Shown: positions 27,573-36,517, numbered from the stretch's first letter. The stretch: DNA of 64,000 nt from an uncultured Erythrobacter sp. (GCF_947497915.1 NZ_CANMIJ010000001.1:535501-599500); one strand, 5' to 3'. Notes: generated by a model from the sequence alone, not told the origin. Numbers and translations: made by a program.

Positions 27573-27956
27573 TTATCCTTGCTTTTCAGCCAGCAGCGCG
27601 ACCTGTACCTGCAGCCTTTTGACCTCGCCAAGCATGGTCAGCATGTTCATCCGGGCGAACATCCATTCTTTCAAAAACCCTTGCATGATCAGCAGGCCAA
27701 TGGTGGTCAGCCCCCAGCCAAGCATCGCATCCGATCCATCGGCGGTGATGGCGCGGTAAAAGCTGTAGGCGAGACCGATGCCGATCACGATGGCGATGGC
27801 AAAAGCAAACTTGGCCCAGCCGCCCAGCGGCCCGTGCCAGCTATCGCCGATCTGCTGAAACATGCCGCGATCCGCATCGAGGCTAGCTAGAAATTCGTGA
27901 TCATCGTGGCCCAGAGCCTCTGTGATCGCGGTGTCCGTTTGGTTGGGGTTGCTCAT
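27573..27956 (-). CDS. DUF6768 membrane protein, partner of the ECF sigma factor
   Basis: 127 residues with a polar N-terminus, two membrane helices (AKFAFAIAIVIGIGLAYSFY and MLGWGLTTIGLLIMQGFL) and a terminal helix EVKRLQVQVALLAEK typical of DUF6768. Its ATG overlaps the sigma factor stop (ATGA). A two-helix membrane protein coupled to an ECF sigma suggests an anti-sigma role, which is inference; no ZAS zinc motif is present. Confidence 0.75.
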   Translation of the reverse strand: MSNPNQTDTAITEALGHDDHEFLASLDADRGMFQQIGDSWHGPLGGWAKFAFAIAIVIGIGLAYSFYRAITADGSDAMLGWGLTTIGLLIMQGFLKEWMFARMNMLTMLGEVKRLQVQVALLAEKQG

Positions 27957-28525
27957 GGCAATTCTCCTTCTGGTAAATTCGGATCAAGCGCCGCTTTCAA
28001 TTTGCGGCGGGCGTGGAACAGGCGGCTTTTGGCGGTGCCCGCGGGAATGGATTGGACCTCTGCGATTTCAGCTAGCGTCAGACCTTCGACGAAATGCAAA
28101 TGCGCGCAGAGGCGTTGATCGGGTGGCAGGCTGGCAAAGGCTTGCTGGATTGCGATTCGGCCATCCTGCGGTGCGGCTTGATCGGTTTCCTGCGCGATTT
28201 GATCCGCGTTTTCTCTATCGCGAACTGCGCGGCGCAGATGGCTCGCCCCGCGTCGGTGCAGGATCGCAAAGGCATAGGAACGAAACCGCCCCGGATTGCG
28301 CAGATCGCCGATCCCCTTCCAAATACCGATCCAGCATTCTTGTGCCAGATCGCGCGCCAGATCGGCATCGCCTGTGTAACGATAGGCGGCGCGGATCAGC
28401 CGCCTATCCCAGCGCGCATGGAGCCGGGAAAGCGCGCTTCGATCACCCTGCTGCACCAACACGACGAGCAATTCGTCGAACAATGCGCCGGTCGGCGGCG
28501 GGGAAGGGCGAGCTTTTTCGGTCAT
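27953..28525 (-). CDS. ECF-type RNA polymerase sigma factor
   Basis: 190 residues with region 2 (ALSRLHARWDRRLIRAAYRY, then DLARDLAQECWIGIWKGI) and region 4 (FASLPPDQRLCAHLHFVEGL, then TLAEIAEVQSIPAGTAKSRL), joined by an Arg-rich linker. It is coupled to the DUF6768 membrane protein, the probable regulator. ATG at 28525 is preceded directly by an in-frame GTG at 28528; no strong ribosome site distinguishes them. It diverges from the LexA-box regulator, with 129 bases shared between them. Confidence 0.88.
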   Translation of the reverse strand: MTEKARPSPPPTGALFDELLVVLVQQGDRSALSRLHARWDRRLIRAAYRYTGDADLARDLAQECWIGIWKGIGDLRNPGRFRSYAFAILHRRGASHLRRAVRDRENADQIAQETDQAAPQDGRIAIQQAFASLPPDQRLCAHLHFVEGLTLAEIAEVQSIPAGTAKSRLFHARRKLKAALDPNLPEGELP

Positions 28526-28599
28526 CACTTATGTAGTCGCGTGTTAGGCGCAAATGGTTCAATCGCGCGCGCCGGAAAGTATGAATTCGGCCGATAATC

Positions 28600-28632
28600 T
28601 TGACCTGATCACTATTTGTTCTACAATCGTTC
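28600..28632 (+). promoter_or_regulatory. Promoter with overlapping LexA (SOS) box
   Basis: TTGACC (28600-28605), a 16-base spacer and TACAAT (28622-28627) form a strong sigma-70 promoter. Overlapping the -10 is GTTC-TACAATC-GTTC (28618-28632), an exact match to the alphaproteobacterial LexA consensus GTTC-N7-GTTC. A third GTTC follows at 28638-28641. LexA bound here would block RNA polymerase. Confidence 0.75.
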
Positions 28633-28654
28633 CATTCGTTCAGGAGGCGATTCG

Positions 28655-29635
28655 ATGCAGCAGGCAGAAACTATGGTCGATGATTTCAGCTATGAAACGG
28701 CGCAGGACGCCGCTGGATTGCCTGCGCGGGTTGCGATTTTTGCAGACCGGGCGAGTGTGCGCGGCGAGATCGCCAATGACCTTTCTGGCGCGGGCTTCCG
28801 TACTCTGGATGGCGGCGATGTATCCGTTCTGCTTGACGGGCCGATCACTTTGCTTGGCGATGTGGTGATGGTGGACTGTCCCGTGATTGATGCTGGCGGG
28901 ATGGCGGCGCTGGCGCGGCTCGATATGCGGGTTGCCCGTTCGGGATCGCAATTGATCGTCTCGACTTCGCTTGATGCGCTCGACGATGTGTTTGCCGCGC
29001 TCGATCAATCCGATCCGCAAATTCTGGTCCAACCAAGCCGTGCGGAGCGCGTTGTGGCCGTTGGACGGGTGCTGGCCGATGTTTCGAACGCGCGCGTGCG
29101 CGAGATGACGGAAGAAGACCGGCTTGCGCTGCTCCGTCTATCGCAGCAAGTCGATTCCATCGCGCAGCAGCTCGACAAATTCTCTCTTAGTGAAGCGGGC
29201 GCAGCGCAAAACCTTGCCGAATTCAAGAATGATTATCGCGCGGGTGATGAGCCGATGCCGCTGGGCTTTGGCGCGGCTCGTTTGCCGCTTCCCGATCCAT
29301 CAATGGTTCGGCAATTGATCGCTGGACGTCAAGCGCGTGCACGGTTCTTTGATGCGGAACTGTTTGCTGATCCGGTGTGGGATATGCTGCTCGATCTGAC
29401 TGCTGCCCATGCTGAGCATCAACGCGTCTGTGTAACCTCACTATGTATTGCAGCCGGTGTGCCAGCAACTACGGCGCTGCGCTGGATCAAGCAATTGGTC
29501 GATACCGGTGTGTTTGAACGGATTGCTGACCCGTCGGACAAACGGCGCGCTTTCATCGGATTGAGCGACGGTTCACTGGAAGCGATGGCGCGTTACTTTG
29601 CAGAAGTTGAAGTGCCACTGGCTCAAGCAGCCTAA
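28655..29635 (+). CDS. Receiver-like / winged-helix regulator, predicted SOS-controlled
   Basis: 326 residues with a perfect AGGAGG seven bases before ATG. Residues 25-140 look like a degenerate response-regulator receiver: VAIFADRASVRGEIANDLSG, then VVMVDCP with Asp74 where the phospho-acceptor sits, IVSTSLDALDD, and ILVQPSRAE where the usual Lys-Pro is Gln127-Pro128. After a helical linker, residues 235-320 form a MarR-like winged helix (LCIAAGVPATTALRWIKQLV, then RIADPSDKRRAFIGLSD). The missing lysine argues against normal phospho-signalling. The family is common in sphingomonads as a MarR-type protein; its targets are unknown. The LexA box over the promoter suggests DNA-damage control. 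Confidence 0.75.
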   Translation: MQQAETMVDDFSYETAQDAAGLPARVAIFADRASVRGEIANDLSGAGFRTLDGGDVSVLLDGPITLLGDVVMVDCPVIDAGGMAALARLDMRVARSGSQLIVSTSLDALDDVFAALDQSDPQILVQPSRAERVVAVGRVLADVSNARVREMTEEDRLALLRLSQQVDSIAQQLDKFSLSEAGAAQNLAEFKNDYRAGDEPMPLGFGAARLPLPDPSMVRQLIAGRQARARFFDAELFADPVWDMLLDLTAAHAEHQRVCVTSLCIAAGVPATTALRWIKQLVDTGVFERIADPSDKRRAFIGLSDGSLEAMARYFAEVEVPLAQAA

Positions 29636-29639
29636 TCGG

Positions 29640-30497
29640 TCAGGTGCCTGCGGTGTATCGCAGGATCACAGTGAGTTGACCTGCGGCGGCGCCTTTTGAG
29701 CACGCTGGCATTTCGCCGTTCTGCCTTGCCGCGGCGCAGGCTTGACCCGAACATTGGAACCGCTGTGCATCGGCGCGCGCTCTGGCTAGGATGCCTGCGG
29801 GTACATCACCATCAGCGCACACAATGTCAGCCTCGCCGAGCAAGCGCGCTTGTTTCAGTGTTAGGTCGTCTGGATCGTCGCTGGCGAGGGCAAAGGTCTC
29901 GGTCCGCGCCTCTGGCACATCGCCACCGGTTTCAGCCCAGCTGCCCACCATTGCGTGCGATCCATCGTCCATCGGATCGAGGGCGCCGCCTTCGCGCAAT
30001 GCTTCATCAATCGCTCGCCGCCTGTCACCGCCATCGGGATAGCGATCGCGCAAAATTGGTCGCGCATCGAACAATGCGCTGGCGAGTTTGCCCAACGTAT
30101 CCGGCAAAATCCGTTCAAGCCGCAGGCGCACATGTTTGGCCAAACCAGCCGACGCTCCGCCAGTGCCAACTGCGATAAGCAGCGGATTGCGGTTAAGAAT
30201 GCTCGGAGTGGTGAAATCGCACAGCTCGGGCCGGTCCACCACGTTCACAATCATACCGGCGCAGCGCAAATTGATCGCCGCCGCTTCGCAGGCTTTCGCA
30301 TCGTCATAGGCGACAAATGCGATCCGCACGCCTTCATCAATGGCGCGCTGGATATCATCGACGATCACGCCGCCCGCGCGCTCTACCAAACGGCGCTTTG
30401 GCTCGGCAGCGTCCCCTTCGCCCAGAACCAGCACCTGTTGCCCCGCGATTTGGTGGAACAGCGGGAGGCTGCCGAGTTCAGGCCCGTTATCGCTCAT
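29640..30497 (-). CDS. cysG: Precorrin-2 dehydrogenase / sirohydrochlorin ferrochelatase with degenerate methylase tail
   Basis: 285 residues. Residues 1-205 form the siroheme-synthase N-terminal half (Met8p-like): LPLFHQIAGQQVLVLGEGDAA (Rossmann), NVVDRPELCDFTTPSILNR, VGTGGASAGLAKHVRLRLE. It would oxidise precorrin-2 and insert iron for CysI. The last about 80 residues align by eye with the start of CobA (FALASDDPDDLTLKQARLLG against VGAGPGDPDLLTLRAARLIE), but the SAM loop GAGPGDP is lost and the rest of the methylase is missing. The true methylase is the separate cobA at 3.4 kb. The ATG overlaps the lysA stop (ATGA). Confidence 0.85.
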   Translation of the reverse strand: MSDNGPELGSLPLFHQIAGQQVLVLGEGDAAEPKRRLVERAGGVIVDDIQRAIDEGVRIAFVAYDDAKACEAAAINLRCAGMIVNVVDRPELCDFTTPSILNRNPLLIAVGTGGASAGLAKHVRLRLERILPDTLGKLASALFDARPILRDRYPDGGDRRRAIDEALREGGALDPMDDGSHAMVGSWAETGGDVPEARTETFALASDDPDDLTLKQARLLGEADIVCADGDVPAGILARARADAQRFQCSGQACAAARQNGEMPACSKGAAAGQLTVILRYTAGT

Positions 30498-31753
30498 GCG
30501 AGCCAATCCGGAACCCGTTCTGCATCCATAATCGAACCGGCATCAATCCGGTCTGCCACCACGGCGAACTTGTCGCCGTCCACCAGCACTTCGGCAACGA
30601 AACCGCGCGAATTGTAACTGGAGGCCATAGTCGCGCCATATGCGCCAGCGGTGCGGAAAACGGCGAGATCACCGCTGGCGAGCGCGTCGCATTCACGCCC
30701 CATGGCAAAGGTGTCTCCGGTTTCGCAGATCGGGCCGACGATATTCGCAATCATCTCCGCGCCCGTAGGCTCGACAGCTTCGAAATGGTGATACGCGCCG
30801 TAAAGCGCAGGGCGGGCAAGGTCGTTCATCGCGGCATCGACGATCACAAATGGATTGTTCAGACCGCGCTTCACGCGCACCACGCGGGTGAGCAACACGC
30901 CTGCATTGCCAGCGATGACGCGTCCCGGTTCAAAGATCAGCGCGACGTCCCAATCCTTTGTCACCCGCGCGACCATTTCACCATATTCGGCGGGCGCAGG
31001 CAGCACTTCGCCCTTGCGATACGGCACGCCAAGGCCGCCGCCCAAATCGACATGCGTGATCACATGACCAGCCCCGCGCAGCGCCTTTACCAGCGCGCCC
31101 AGCTTTTCAAACGCACGCTCTAGCGGCGCAATCTCAGCAAGCTGGCTGCCAATATGGACGGCAACACCGCGCAAATTGACGCTAGGCTTAGACGCAAGCT
31201 TGCCAAAGATTTGGCCCGCCTGATCGATCGGAACGCCGAACTTGTTGTCGGCTTTGCCGGTTGAAATCTTGTCATGTGTTCCGGCATCGACATCGGGATT
31301 GATCCGCAAGGCGCATTGCGCTGTCATACCCATTTCAGCAGCGATTTCTGCAAGCTCAAGGCCTTCTTCTTCGCTTTCAATGTTGAATTGGCCAATGCCC
31401 GCTTGCAATGCGGCAACCAGTTCTGCAGCCGTCTTTCCGACGCCGGAAAATACGATTTTTTCGGGCGCAATCCCTGCGGCTAGCGCGCGGCGCATTTCGC
31501 CAACAGAAACACAATCCGCGCCGTATCCCTGCTGTTGCAGCACTCTGAGTACGGCAAGGTTCGGATTGGCCTTCACAGCAAAGGCGATCAACTTGTCCGG
31601 CACACCGTCCAATGCTTCGCGGAAGACACGGGCGTGGCGTTCCAACGTGGCGCGCGAATAGACATAGACAGGCGTGCCCACATCGTCTGCGATGCGCGGC
31701 AGCGGAACGTCCTCGGCGTGCATCACGCCGTCTTTAAGTGCGAAATGGTCCAT
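30494..31753 (-). CDS. lysA: Diaminopimelate decarboxylase
   Basis: Last step of lysine synthesis. 419 residues, alanine-racemase-like barrel. The PLP lysine is in AFAVKANPNLAVL. The gene also has the glycine loop VDLGGGLGVPYRKGE, FEPGRVIAGNAGVLLTRV, and the second-subunit catalytic Cys in GPICETGDTFA. Length is standard. It lies 11 bases after the small lipoprotein gene and is coupled to the siroheme synthase gene behind it. Confidence 0.95.
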   Translation of the reverse strand: MDHFALKDGVMHAEDVPLPRIADDVGTPVYVYSRATLERHARVFREALDGVPDKLIAFAVKANPNLAVLRVLQQQGYGADCVSVGEMRRALAAGIAPEKIVFSGVGKTAAELVAALQAGIGQFNIESEEEGLELAEIAAEMGMTAQCALRINPDVDAGTHDKISTGKADNKFGVPIDQAGQIFGKLASKPSVNLRGVAVHIGSQLAEIAPLERAFEKLGALVKALRGAGHVITHVDLGGGLGVPYRKGEVLPAPAEYGEMVARVTKDWDVALIFEPGRVIAGNAGVLLTRVVRVKRGLNNPFVIVDAAMNDLARPALYGAYHHFEAVEPTGAEMIANIVGPICETGDTFAMGRECDALASGDLAVFRTAGAYGATMASSYNSRGFVAEVLVDGDKFAVVADRIDAGSIMDAERVPDWLA

Positions 31754-31764
31754 GGATATTGTGC

Positions 31765-32004
31765 TTATTCAGGAGGGAGGTCGAACGGATCATCGCCGCG
31801 TTCTTCGGATCTGCGGCGCAGTTCGACACTGCGTTCAGGGGCGGCAAGCGCGTCTAGCTCCAACAGCTCATCGCTCGCAGGTTTTTCAGTCGCACCATAG
31901 GGCGCAGGCGGCAGGCTCGCGCCCTCGGGCGGCGCAAGCGGTGCACGAGTGCCACATGCGGCAAGCGCCAGCATCAGTCCAAGGCCAATCATTGTCCGCA
32001 TCAT
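31765..32004 (-). CDS. lptM: Small LptM-like lipoprotein
   Basis: 79 residues: lipoprotein signal GLMLALAACG with lipid Cys, then TRAPLAPPEG, like the CGxxGPLxxPP start of LptM/YifL, which helps mature the LptD/E LPS translocon. The rest is a polar, acidic tail. As in many proteobacteria it sits by lysA. The ATG shares a base with the argH stop (TGATG). The assignment rests on the short motif plus position. Confidence 0.7.
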   Translation of the reverse strand: MMRTMIGLGLMLALAACGTRAPLAPPEGASLPPAPYGATEKPASDELLELDALAAPERSVELRRRSEERGDDPFDLPPE

Positions 32005-33431
32005 CAATCCATACCCAGTTGTTCGCGTGCGCGTGCCACATGGTTACGTACCTGCTCAGGCGCGGTTCCGCCATAGCTTGATCGCGAAGCGACAGAAGCA
32101 TCCACGCTGAGCGCAGCAAAGACCCGGTCATCAATGCGCGTATCAATTTCTTTAAGGTCGGCCAATGGCAGCTCATCCAGAGCCACACTGCGGCTCTCGG
32201 CCAGCTTTACCGCCGCTCCCGTAATATGATGCGCCTCGCGGAACGGGATATCGGCTTCTGTTACGAGCCAATCGGCAAGGTCGGTCGCGGTCGCATAGCC
32301 AAGCTCAGCCGCCTCGCGCATCCGCTTTGTCTTGAACGTACTGTCGGCGACCATGCCCGTCATTGCAGCGATGCTGAGCGCCATGAGGCCAGCGGCTTCG
32401 AATACGGGCGGCTTGTCGTCCTGCATATCCTTGGAATAGGCGAGCGGTAGGCCCTTCATTGTGATCATCAAAGCGGTGCTGCACCCAATCACGCGCCCTG
32501 CATGGCCGCGCACAAGTTCGGCGGCATCCGGGTTTTTCTTCTGCGGCATGATCGAACTGCCGGTGGACAGCGTATCGGGCATGCGCACGAAACCATATGG
32601 CTGGCTCGCCCAAATGATCATTTCCTCCGCCAGACGCGACAGGTGCAGCGCGCAAGTGCTGGCCGCGTAGAGATAATCGAGAGCAAAATCGCGGTCTGAC
32701 ACCGCGTCGAGCGAGTTTGCGGTGGGCCGGTCAAAGCCAAGCGCCGATGCCGTCATGTCGCGGTCTATCGGGAAGCCTGTTCCGGCCAATGCAGCGCTGC
32801 CAAGCGGGCTTTCATTAAGCCGGACGCGCGCATCGGCAATCCGTGAACGGTCACGCCGGATCATCTCGTAATAGGCCAGCAAATGGTGGCCGAGCGTCAC
32901 CGGTTGAGCGGTCTGCAAGTGGGTGAAGCCGGGCATGATGCTATCCGCGTATTCGCCCGCGCGTGCGACAAGCGCGCGTTGCAGCGCGGCGAGGCCAGCA
33001 TCCATATCGTCCAGCGCCTCGCGCACCCACAGTTTGAAATCGGTTGCCACCTGATCATTGCGACTGCGCGCCGTGTGGAGCCGTCCTGCCGCTGGCCCGA
33101 CGATCTCGGCAAGCCGCGCCTCTGTCGTCATATGAATGTCTTCGAGGTCCCAGTTCTCTGGCACGCCGTCTTTTTCGTATTCGGCGGAGATTTGGCCAAG
33201 GCCGTCTGTGATCGAAGCTGCGTCGTCGGCACTGACAATGCCTTGCTTGGCTAGCATGGCGATATGGGCCAGGCTGCCCGCAATATCCTGACGCCAAAGA
33301 GCCTTGTCGAACGGGATTGAAGCGTTGATTTCCCGCATGATCGCGCTAGGCCCGTCAGCGAAGCGGCCACCCCACATTGCGTTGGACTGCGCCGCGGAGC
33401 CGCTATTGTTTCTGTCAGAGGTATCGCTCAT
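32004..33431 (-). CDS. argH: Argininosuccinate lyase
   Basis: Last step of arginine synthesis. 475 residues with [11 protein letters not shown], the catalytic loop [15 protein letters not shown] (fumarase superfamily signature), [14 protein letters not shown] and [16 protein letters not shown]. The chosen ATG gives an 18-residue polar leader before MWGGRF; ATG at 33377 (MWGGRF itself) is the alternative. The chosen ATG overlaps, on the opposite strand, the start codon of the TlpA-like gene. It leads the operon argH-lptM-lysA-cysG. Confidence 0.95.
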   Translation of the reverse strand: MSDTSDRNNSGSAAQSNAMWGGRFADGPSAIMREINASIPFDKALWRQDIAGSLAHIAMLAKQGIVSADDAASITDGLGQISAEYEKDGVPENWDLEDIHMTTEARLAEIVGPAAGRLHTARSRNDQVATDFKLWVREALDDMDAGLAALQRALVARAGEYADSIMPGFTHLQTAQPVTLGHHLLAYYEMIRRDRSRIADARVRLNESPLGSAALAGTGFPIDRDMTASALGFDRPTANSLDAVSDRDFALDYLYAASTCALHLSRLAEEMIIWASQPYGFVRMPDTLSTGSSIMPQKKNPDAAELVRGHAGRVIGCSTALMITMKGLPLAYSKDMQDDKPPVFEAAGLMALSIAAMTGMVADSTFKTKRMREAAELGYATATDLADWLVTEADIPFREAHHITGAAVKLAESRSVALDELPLADLKEIDTRIDDRVFAALSVDASVASRSSYGGTAPEQVRNHVARAREQLGMD

Positions 33432-34029
33432 GTTTCGATCTTTACTCGTTCTCGCCGCGTCGGCGCTGGCACTTGGCGCTTGCGATAGTGCGAGCGAGAC
33501 GGCGACGCAACGCTCCACTGAAGCGGTAGGGCCGATGCACACGCCTCCTCCGCCGCCGCCATTGCCGGGTCAGATTGTCCGATTCAAAGCGGGTACCCAA
33601 TTGCCAGCGCTGACATTCAGCGATCCATCGGGCGCGCAGCTCAGCACCGCCGATCTGAAAGGGACGCCGGTGGTTCTAAATCTATGGGCGACATGGTGCG
33701 CGCCTTGCGTGATCGAAATGCCGACATTGGACGCGCTTGCCGGCCAGTTGGAAGGCGATGTTAAAGTGCTGACTGTCAGCCAGGACGTGCGCGGGGCAGA
33801 AGTGGTCGCGCCCTTCTTTGAGCAGCGCGAATTTGCCTATCTGGAACAATGGCTCGATCCCGATGCAAAGCTCAATCAGGCGCTGAATGAAGAAGGCCTG
33901 ATGCCGGTCACGATCTTGTTCGATGCAGAAGGCAAAGAGCTATTCCGCGTCGCGGGCGGCTATGAATGGGATTCGGAAGAGGCGATTGCCGCAATTTCGG
34001 AAGCGCTTGCCTCCGCCAGCGCCGAATAA
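33430..34029 (+). CDS. TlpA-like thioredoxin-fold lipoprotein
   Basis: 199 residues with a lipoprotein signal ([15 protein letters not shown]), a Pro-rich linker PPPPPPLPG, then a thioredoxin fold with active site [13 protein letters not shown] and the cis-Pro in [13 protein letters not shown]. It acts as a periplasmic disulfide reductase, e.g. for cytochrome c or copper-site maturation (family knowledge). AGAGG lies eight bases before ATG. The start overlaps the argH start on the other strand, so its promoter must lie within argH. Its last 70 bases overlap the opposite FAD gene. Confidence 0.88.
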   Translation: MFRSLLVLAASALALGACDSASETATQRSTEAVGPMHTPPPPPPLPGQIVRFKAGTQLPALTFSDPSGAQLSTADLKGTPVVLNLWATWCAPCVIEMPTLDALAGQLEGDVKVLTVSQDVRGAEVVAPFFEQREFAYLEQWLDPDAKLNQALNEEGLMPVTILFDAEGKELFRVAGGYEWDSEEAIAAISEALASASAE

Positions 34030-35231
34030 TCCGGCAGGTGTAAGCCAAGCGGCGCAAGCGGAAATCCAAACAGCCCGCTCATCAATTGTGCCTGAATTTT
34101 GGAAGCTGGCCAGATTTGGGAGATAGGCGCTAGCAGCCGATCCCTTAGGGCAGGATGCCATTTCGTGTCGGACTGATAAAGCGGCGTGAACAGCGCGGTG
34201 ATCCATTGATACAGCCACACATGATCGCGCCGCCACGAAACAGCGAGGCGCAGTTTCTCATCCAGAGTGCGTCCTTCAGCCAGCCCGCGCGATAGCGACC
34301 ACGCATCAAGCAAAGCCATATTCGCGCCCTGTCCTAGCTGCGGGCTGGCCGAATGCCACGCATCGCCAATGGTGATCAGGCGATCACCGCAGGGCTGTTT
34401 ATGCGTACGGTGGGCATAGCGCGCAAAGGTAAGCTGATCTCGGTGTGTGATCCGGTCTAGGAGCACGGCCGTTTCTGGCCAGAGCTTGCGAACATCGTCC
34501 TTCCAGCTTTCAAACGGCGTGTCGCACCACGCCGCATATTCGGAGCGTTTGAGCGACCAGAAAAACGCGATGTCTAATCCTGCGCCTCCCTTACGCGCAC
34601 CAATTGGCAACACGCCGACCATTTGTGCAGCGCGGCGGTACCGCTGCTCCAGCAGATTGCCGGAAAAGGGATCATCGCTGTTTGTGGGAAGGCTCGCCCA
34701 TAGCGCGCCAAATTCCAATAGGCCTTTTGGCTCATCGTCGAGGACGGTTTGCCAGCCGGTTGCATCGACAATCAGATCGAAGTCCGGCGAACGCGATCCG
34801 TCGTCAAACGTCAGGTGGCGGGCGGTGCCCGTCAATTCGCTTCCTGTGAGTGTGCGGCCTGTCTTTATCGCAATGGGGCGTGCCTGTGCCTCCTCATAAA
34901 GCACACCGAACAAGCTCGCGCGGTGGATGCCAATGCCGAACGCATCTTTGACGCCCAGTTTCGAATAGGGCGCATCGAGCACAGTCTTGCCATGCTCCTC
35001 AAGCCCCAAAAGCCCGTCCACCCGTGCGCCGTGGCGGAAAATTTCGCCTGCAAGACCCAGCGCGTCGAGCACCGCCATCCCGCTCGGCTGCATCATCAGG
35101 CCAGAGCCGACCGGCCCGGGTTCTACAAACCTGTCATAGATGGTGATCGAATGCCCCTGACGTTCGAGCAACAAAGCGGCGGCTAGGCCAGCCGGACCGC
35201 ATCCGGCAATAGCAATGGTCAAAGGCTGCAT
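33960..35231 (-). CDS. FAD-dependent monooxygenase-like oxidoreductase
   Basis: 423 residues of the UbiH/salicylate-hydroxylase group. Visible features are the N-terminal Rossmann IAIAGCGPAGLAAALLLERQ, the middle DxATG (LIVDATGWQTV), and the FAD ribityl motif GDAWHSASPQLGQGANMALL. The C-terminal region is long and aromatic (WRRDHVWLYQWITALFTPLY). The substrate is unknown; it is not in a ubiquinone operon. Its 3' end overlaps the TlpA gene by 70 bases, coding on both strands. Confidence 0.85.
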   Translation of the reverse strand: MQPLTIAIAGCGPAGLAAALLLERQGHSITIYDRFVEPGPVGSGLMMQPSGMAVLDALGLAGEIFRHGARVDGLLGLEEHGKTVLDAPYSKLGVKDAFGIGIHRASLFGVLYEEAQARPIAIKTGRTLTGSELTGTARHLTFDDGSRSPDFDLIVDATGWQTVLDDEPKGLLEFGALWASLPTNSDDPFSGNLLEQRYRRAAQMVGVLPIGARKGGAGLDIAFFWSLKRSEYAAWCDTPFESWKDDVRKLWPETAVLLDRITHRDQLTFARYAHRTHKQPCGDRLITIGDAWHSASPQLGQGANMALLDAWSLSRGLAEGRTLDEKLRLAVSWRRDHVWLYQWITALFTPLYQSDTKWHPALRDRLLAPISQIWPASKIQAQLMSGLFGFPLAPLGLHLPDYSALAEASASEIAAIASSESHS

Positions 35232-35351
35232 AGCGCGCAGCCTTGCCGCATCACACGGTGCGAGCCAAGTGAGTGCGCTGCGCCATCTGTGGAGCGTACT
35301 GCAACAGACTGGAGCCGCAGTTGCGGTATGGATTTAATTGATCTGGAAACG

Positions 35352-35427
35352 TGGTGGGCGATGACAGGCTCGAACTGCCGACCCTCTCGGTGTAAACGAG
35401 ATGCTCTACCAACTGAGCTAATCGCCC
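35352..35427 (-). tRNA. tRNA-Val (anticodon UAC), CCA encoded
   Basis: Reverse strand cloverleaf with acceptor GGGCGAT/ATCGCCC, D-stem GCTC/GAGC, anticodon arm TCTCG-TTTACAC-CGAGA (anticodon TAC), T-arm GGCAG-TTCGAGC-CTGTC and an encoded CCA. A perfect 7-bp hairpin TCGCTCA-TAAC-TGAGCGA lies just upstream at 35437-35454. Confidence 0.96.
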
Positions 35428-35536
35428 CACGTTGAGTCGCTCATAACTGAGCGAGAGAGGGCTATCTAGCGGCAAACGATTCAAAATCAATCGCTGATGT
35501 AGTCGAAAATGCACTTCGTCGTTAAAGCCTCTCCGT

Positions 35537-36517
35537 ATGAGCACCCCAAATCTTCTTGTTTTGGCCACTGGCGGCACCATCGCTGGCGCCGCCGATTCGG
35601 CCACACGCCACGATTATCGCCCCGGTCAGATCGGCATTGATGACTTTTTGGCCCGAGTCGAGGAACTGGAGATCGAAGCCACTCTTACGGGCAAGCAGAT
35701 CGCGAATATCGGCTCTGAAGATATGACGCCCGTTATCTGGCAGGATCTGCATGACGCGGCGAGAGCGGCGATTGCCGACCCTGCTTGTGATGGCATCATC
35801 ATCACCCACGGCACCGATACGGTCGAGGAAACCGCATTCATGCTCGATGTGACGCTGCCGACGACCAAACCGGTTGTGCTGGTCGGCGCGATGCGACCTG
35901 CGACGGCTGTCGGTTATGACGGATTACGCAACTTTGCCAATGCGATTCGGGTGGCGAGCGATCCGCAGGCGGCAGGGCGGGGGGTGCTCGTTGTGATGGG
36001 AGACCGGGTCTTTGCCGCGCGCGACATCCGCAAAAACCGCACACGCGGTACCGATGCGTTTGCAGGCTTCCCAAGGGATTCAGTGGCTCTTGTTACGCCA
36101 AGCGCGCTTGACTGGTTCGGCGCGCCGTGGCGCAGCGATGAGGCTGCGCGGTTCGAATTCCGCACCGATCTGCCGGATGTGCCGGTGCTGTTCATCCACG
36201 CAGGTATCACGCCTGATTACGTCGACCGGCTGGTAACGCCGGAAACGCGCGGGATCATCATCTGCGGCGTGGGGGAGGGCAATATGCCCGATCCTGTTCG
36301 TCAAAGGCTGGTGGAGCTGTTCAAAAGCGGCCTTAGCGTTGTCCGCGCAAGCCGTCTGGGCGAAGGGCTGGTCGACCGCGAGCCGGAAGACGAAGCGAAC
36401 GGCTTTGTCGCCGCACGCGCTCTAGGCCCGGCAAAGGCGCGCATCCTGCTGCAATTGCTGGTCGCAGCAGGCATTTCCGATCCCGCCGCGATCCAAAACG
36501 AATTTGATCGGCGTTAG
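35537..36517 (+). CDS. L-asparaginase family amidohydrolase
   Basis: 326 residues. The N-terminal loop LVLATGGTIAGAAD carries the catalytic Thr, and the second box GIIITHGTDTVEETAF the Thr-Asp pair; VGAMRPATAVGYDG supplies the Lys-less support loop and KNRTRGTDAF the hinge. It hydrolyses asparagine (and possibly glutamine) to aspartate. There is no signal peptide, so it is cytosolic despite the type-II-like sequence. It stands alone, diverging from tRNA-Val. Confidence 0.9.
   Translation: MSTPNLLVLATGGTIAGAADSATRHDYRPGQIGIDDFLARVEELEIEATLTGKQIANIGSEDMTPVIWQDLHDAARAAIADPACDGIIITHGTDTVEETAFMLDVTLPTTKPVVLVGAMRPATAVGYDGLRNFANAIRVASDPQAAGRGVLVVMGDRVFAARDIRKNRTRGTDAFAGFPRDSVALVTPSALDWFGAPWRSDEAARFEFRTDLPDVPVLFIHAGITPDYVDRLVTPETRGIIICGVGEGNMPDPVRQRLVELFKSGLSVVRASRLGEGLVDREPEDEANGFVAARALGPAKARILLQLLVAAGISDPAAIQNEFDRR

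Noticed and set aside
28629..28641. Second LexA box formed by GTTC-N5-GTTC
   Set aside because: Spacing of 5 does not fit the N7 consensus; kept only as a note beside the true box.
35437..35454. Hairpin next to tRNA-Val as a terminator
   Set aside because: It lies on the 5' side of the tRNA and lacks a T-run in either direction.
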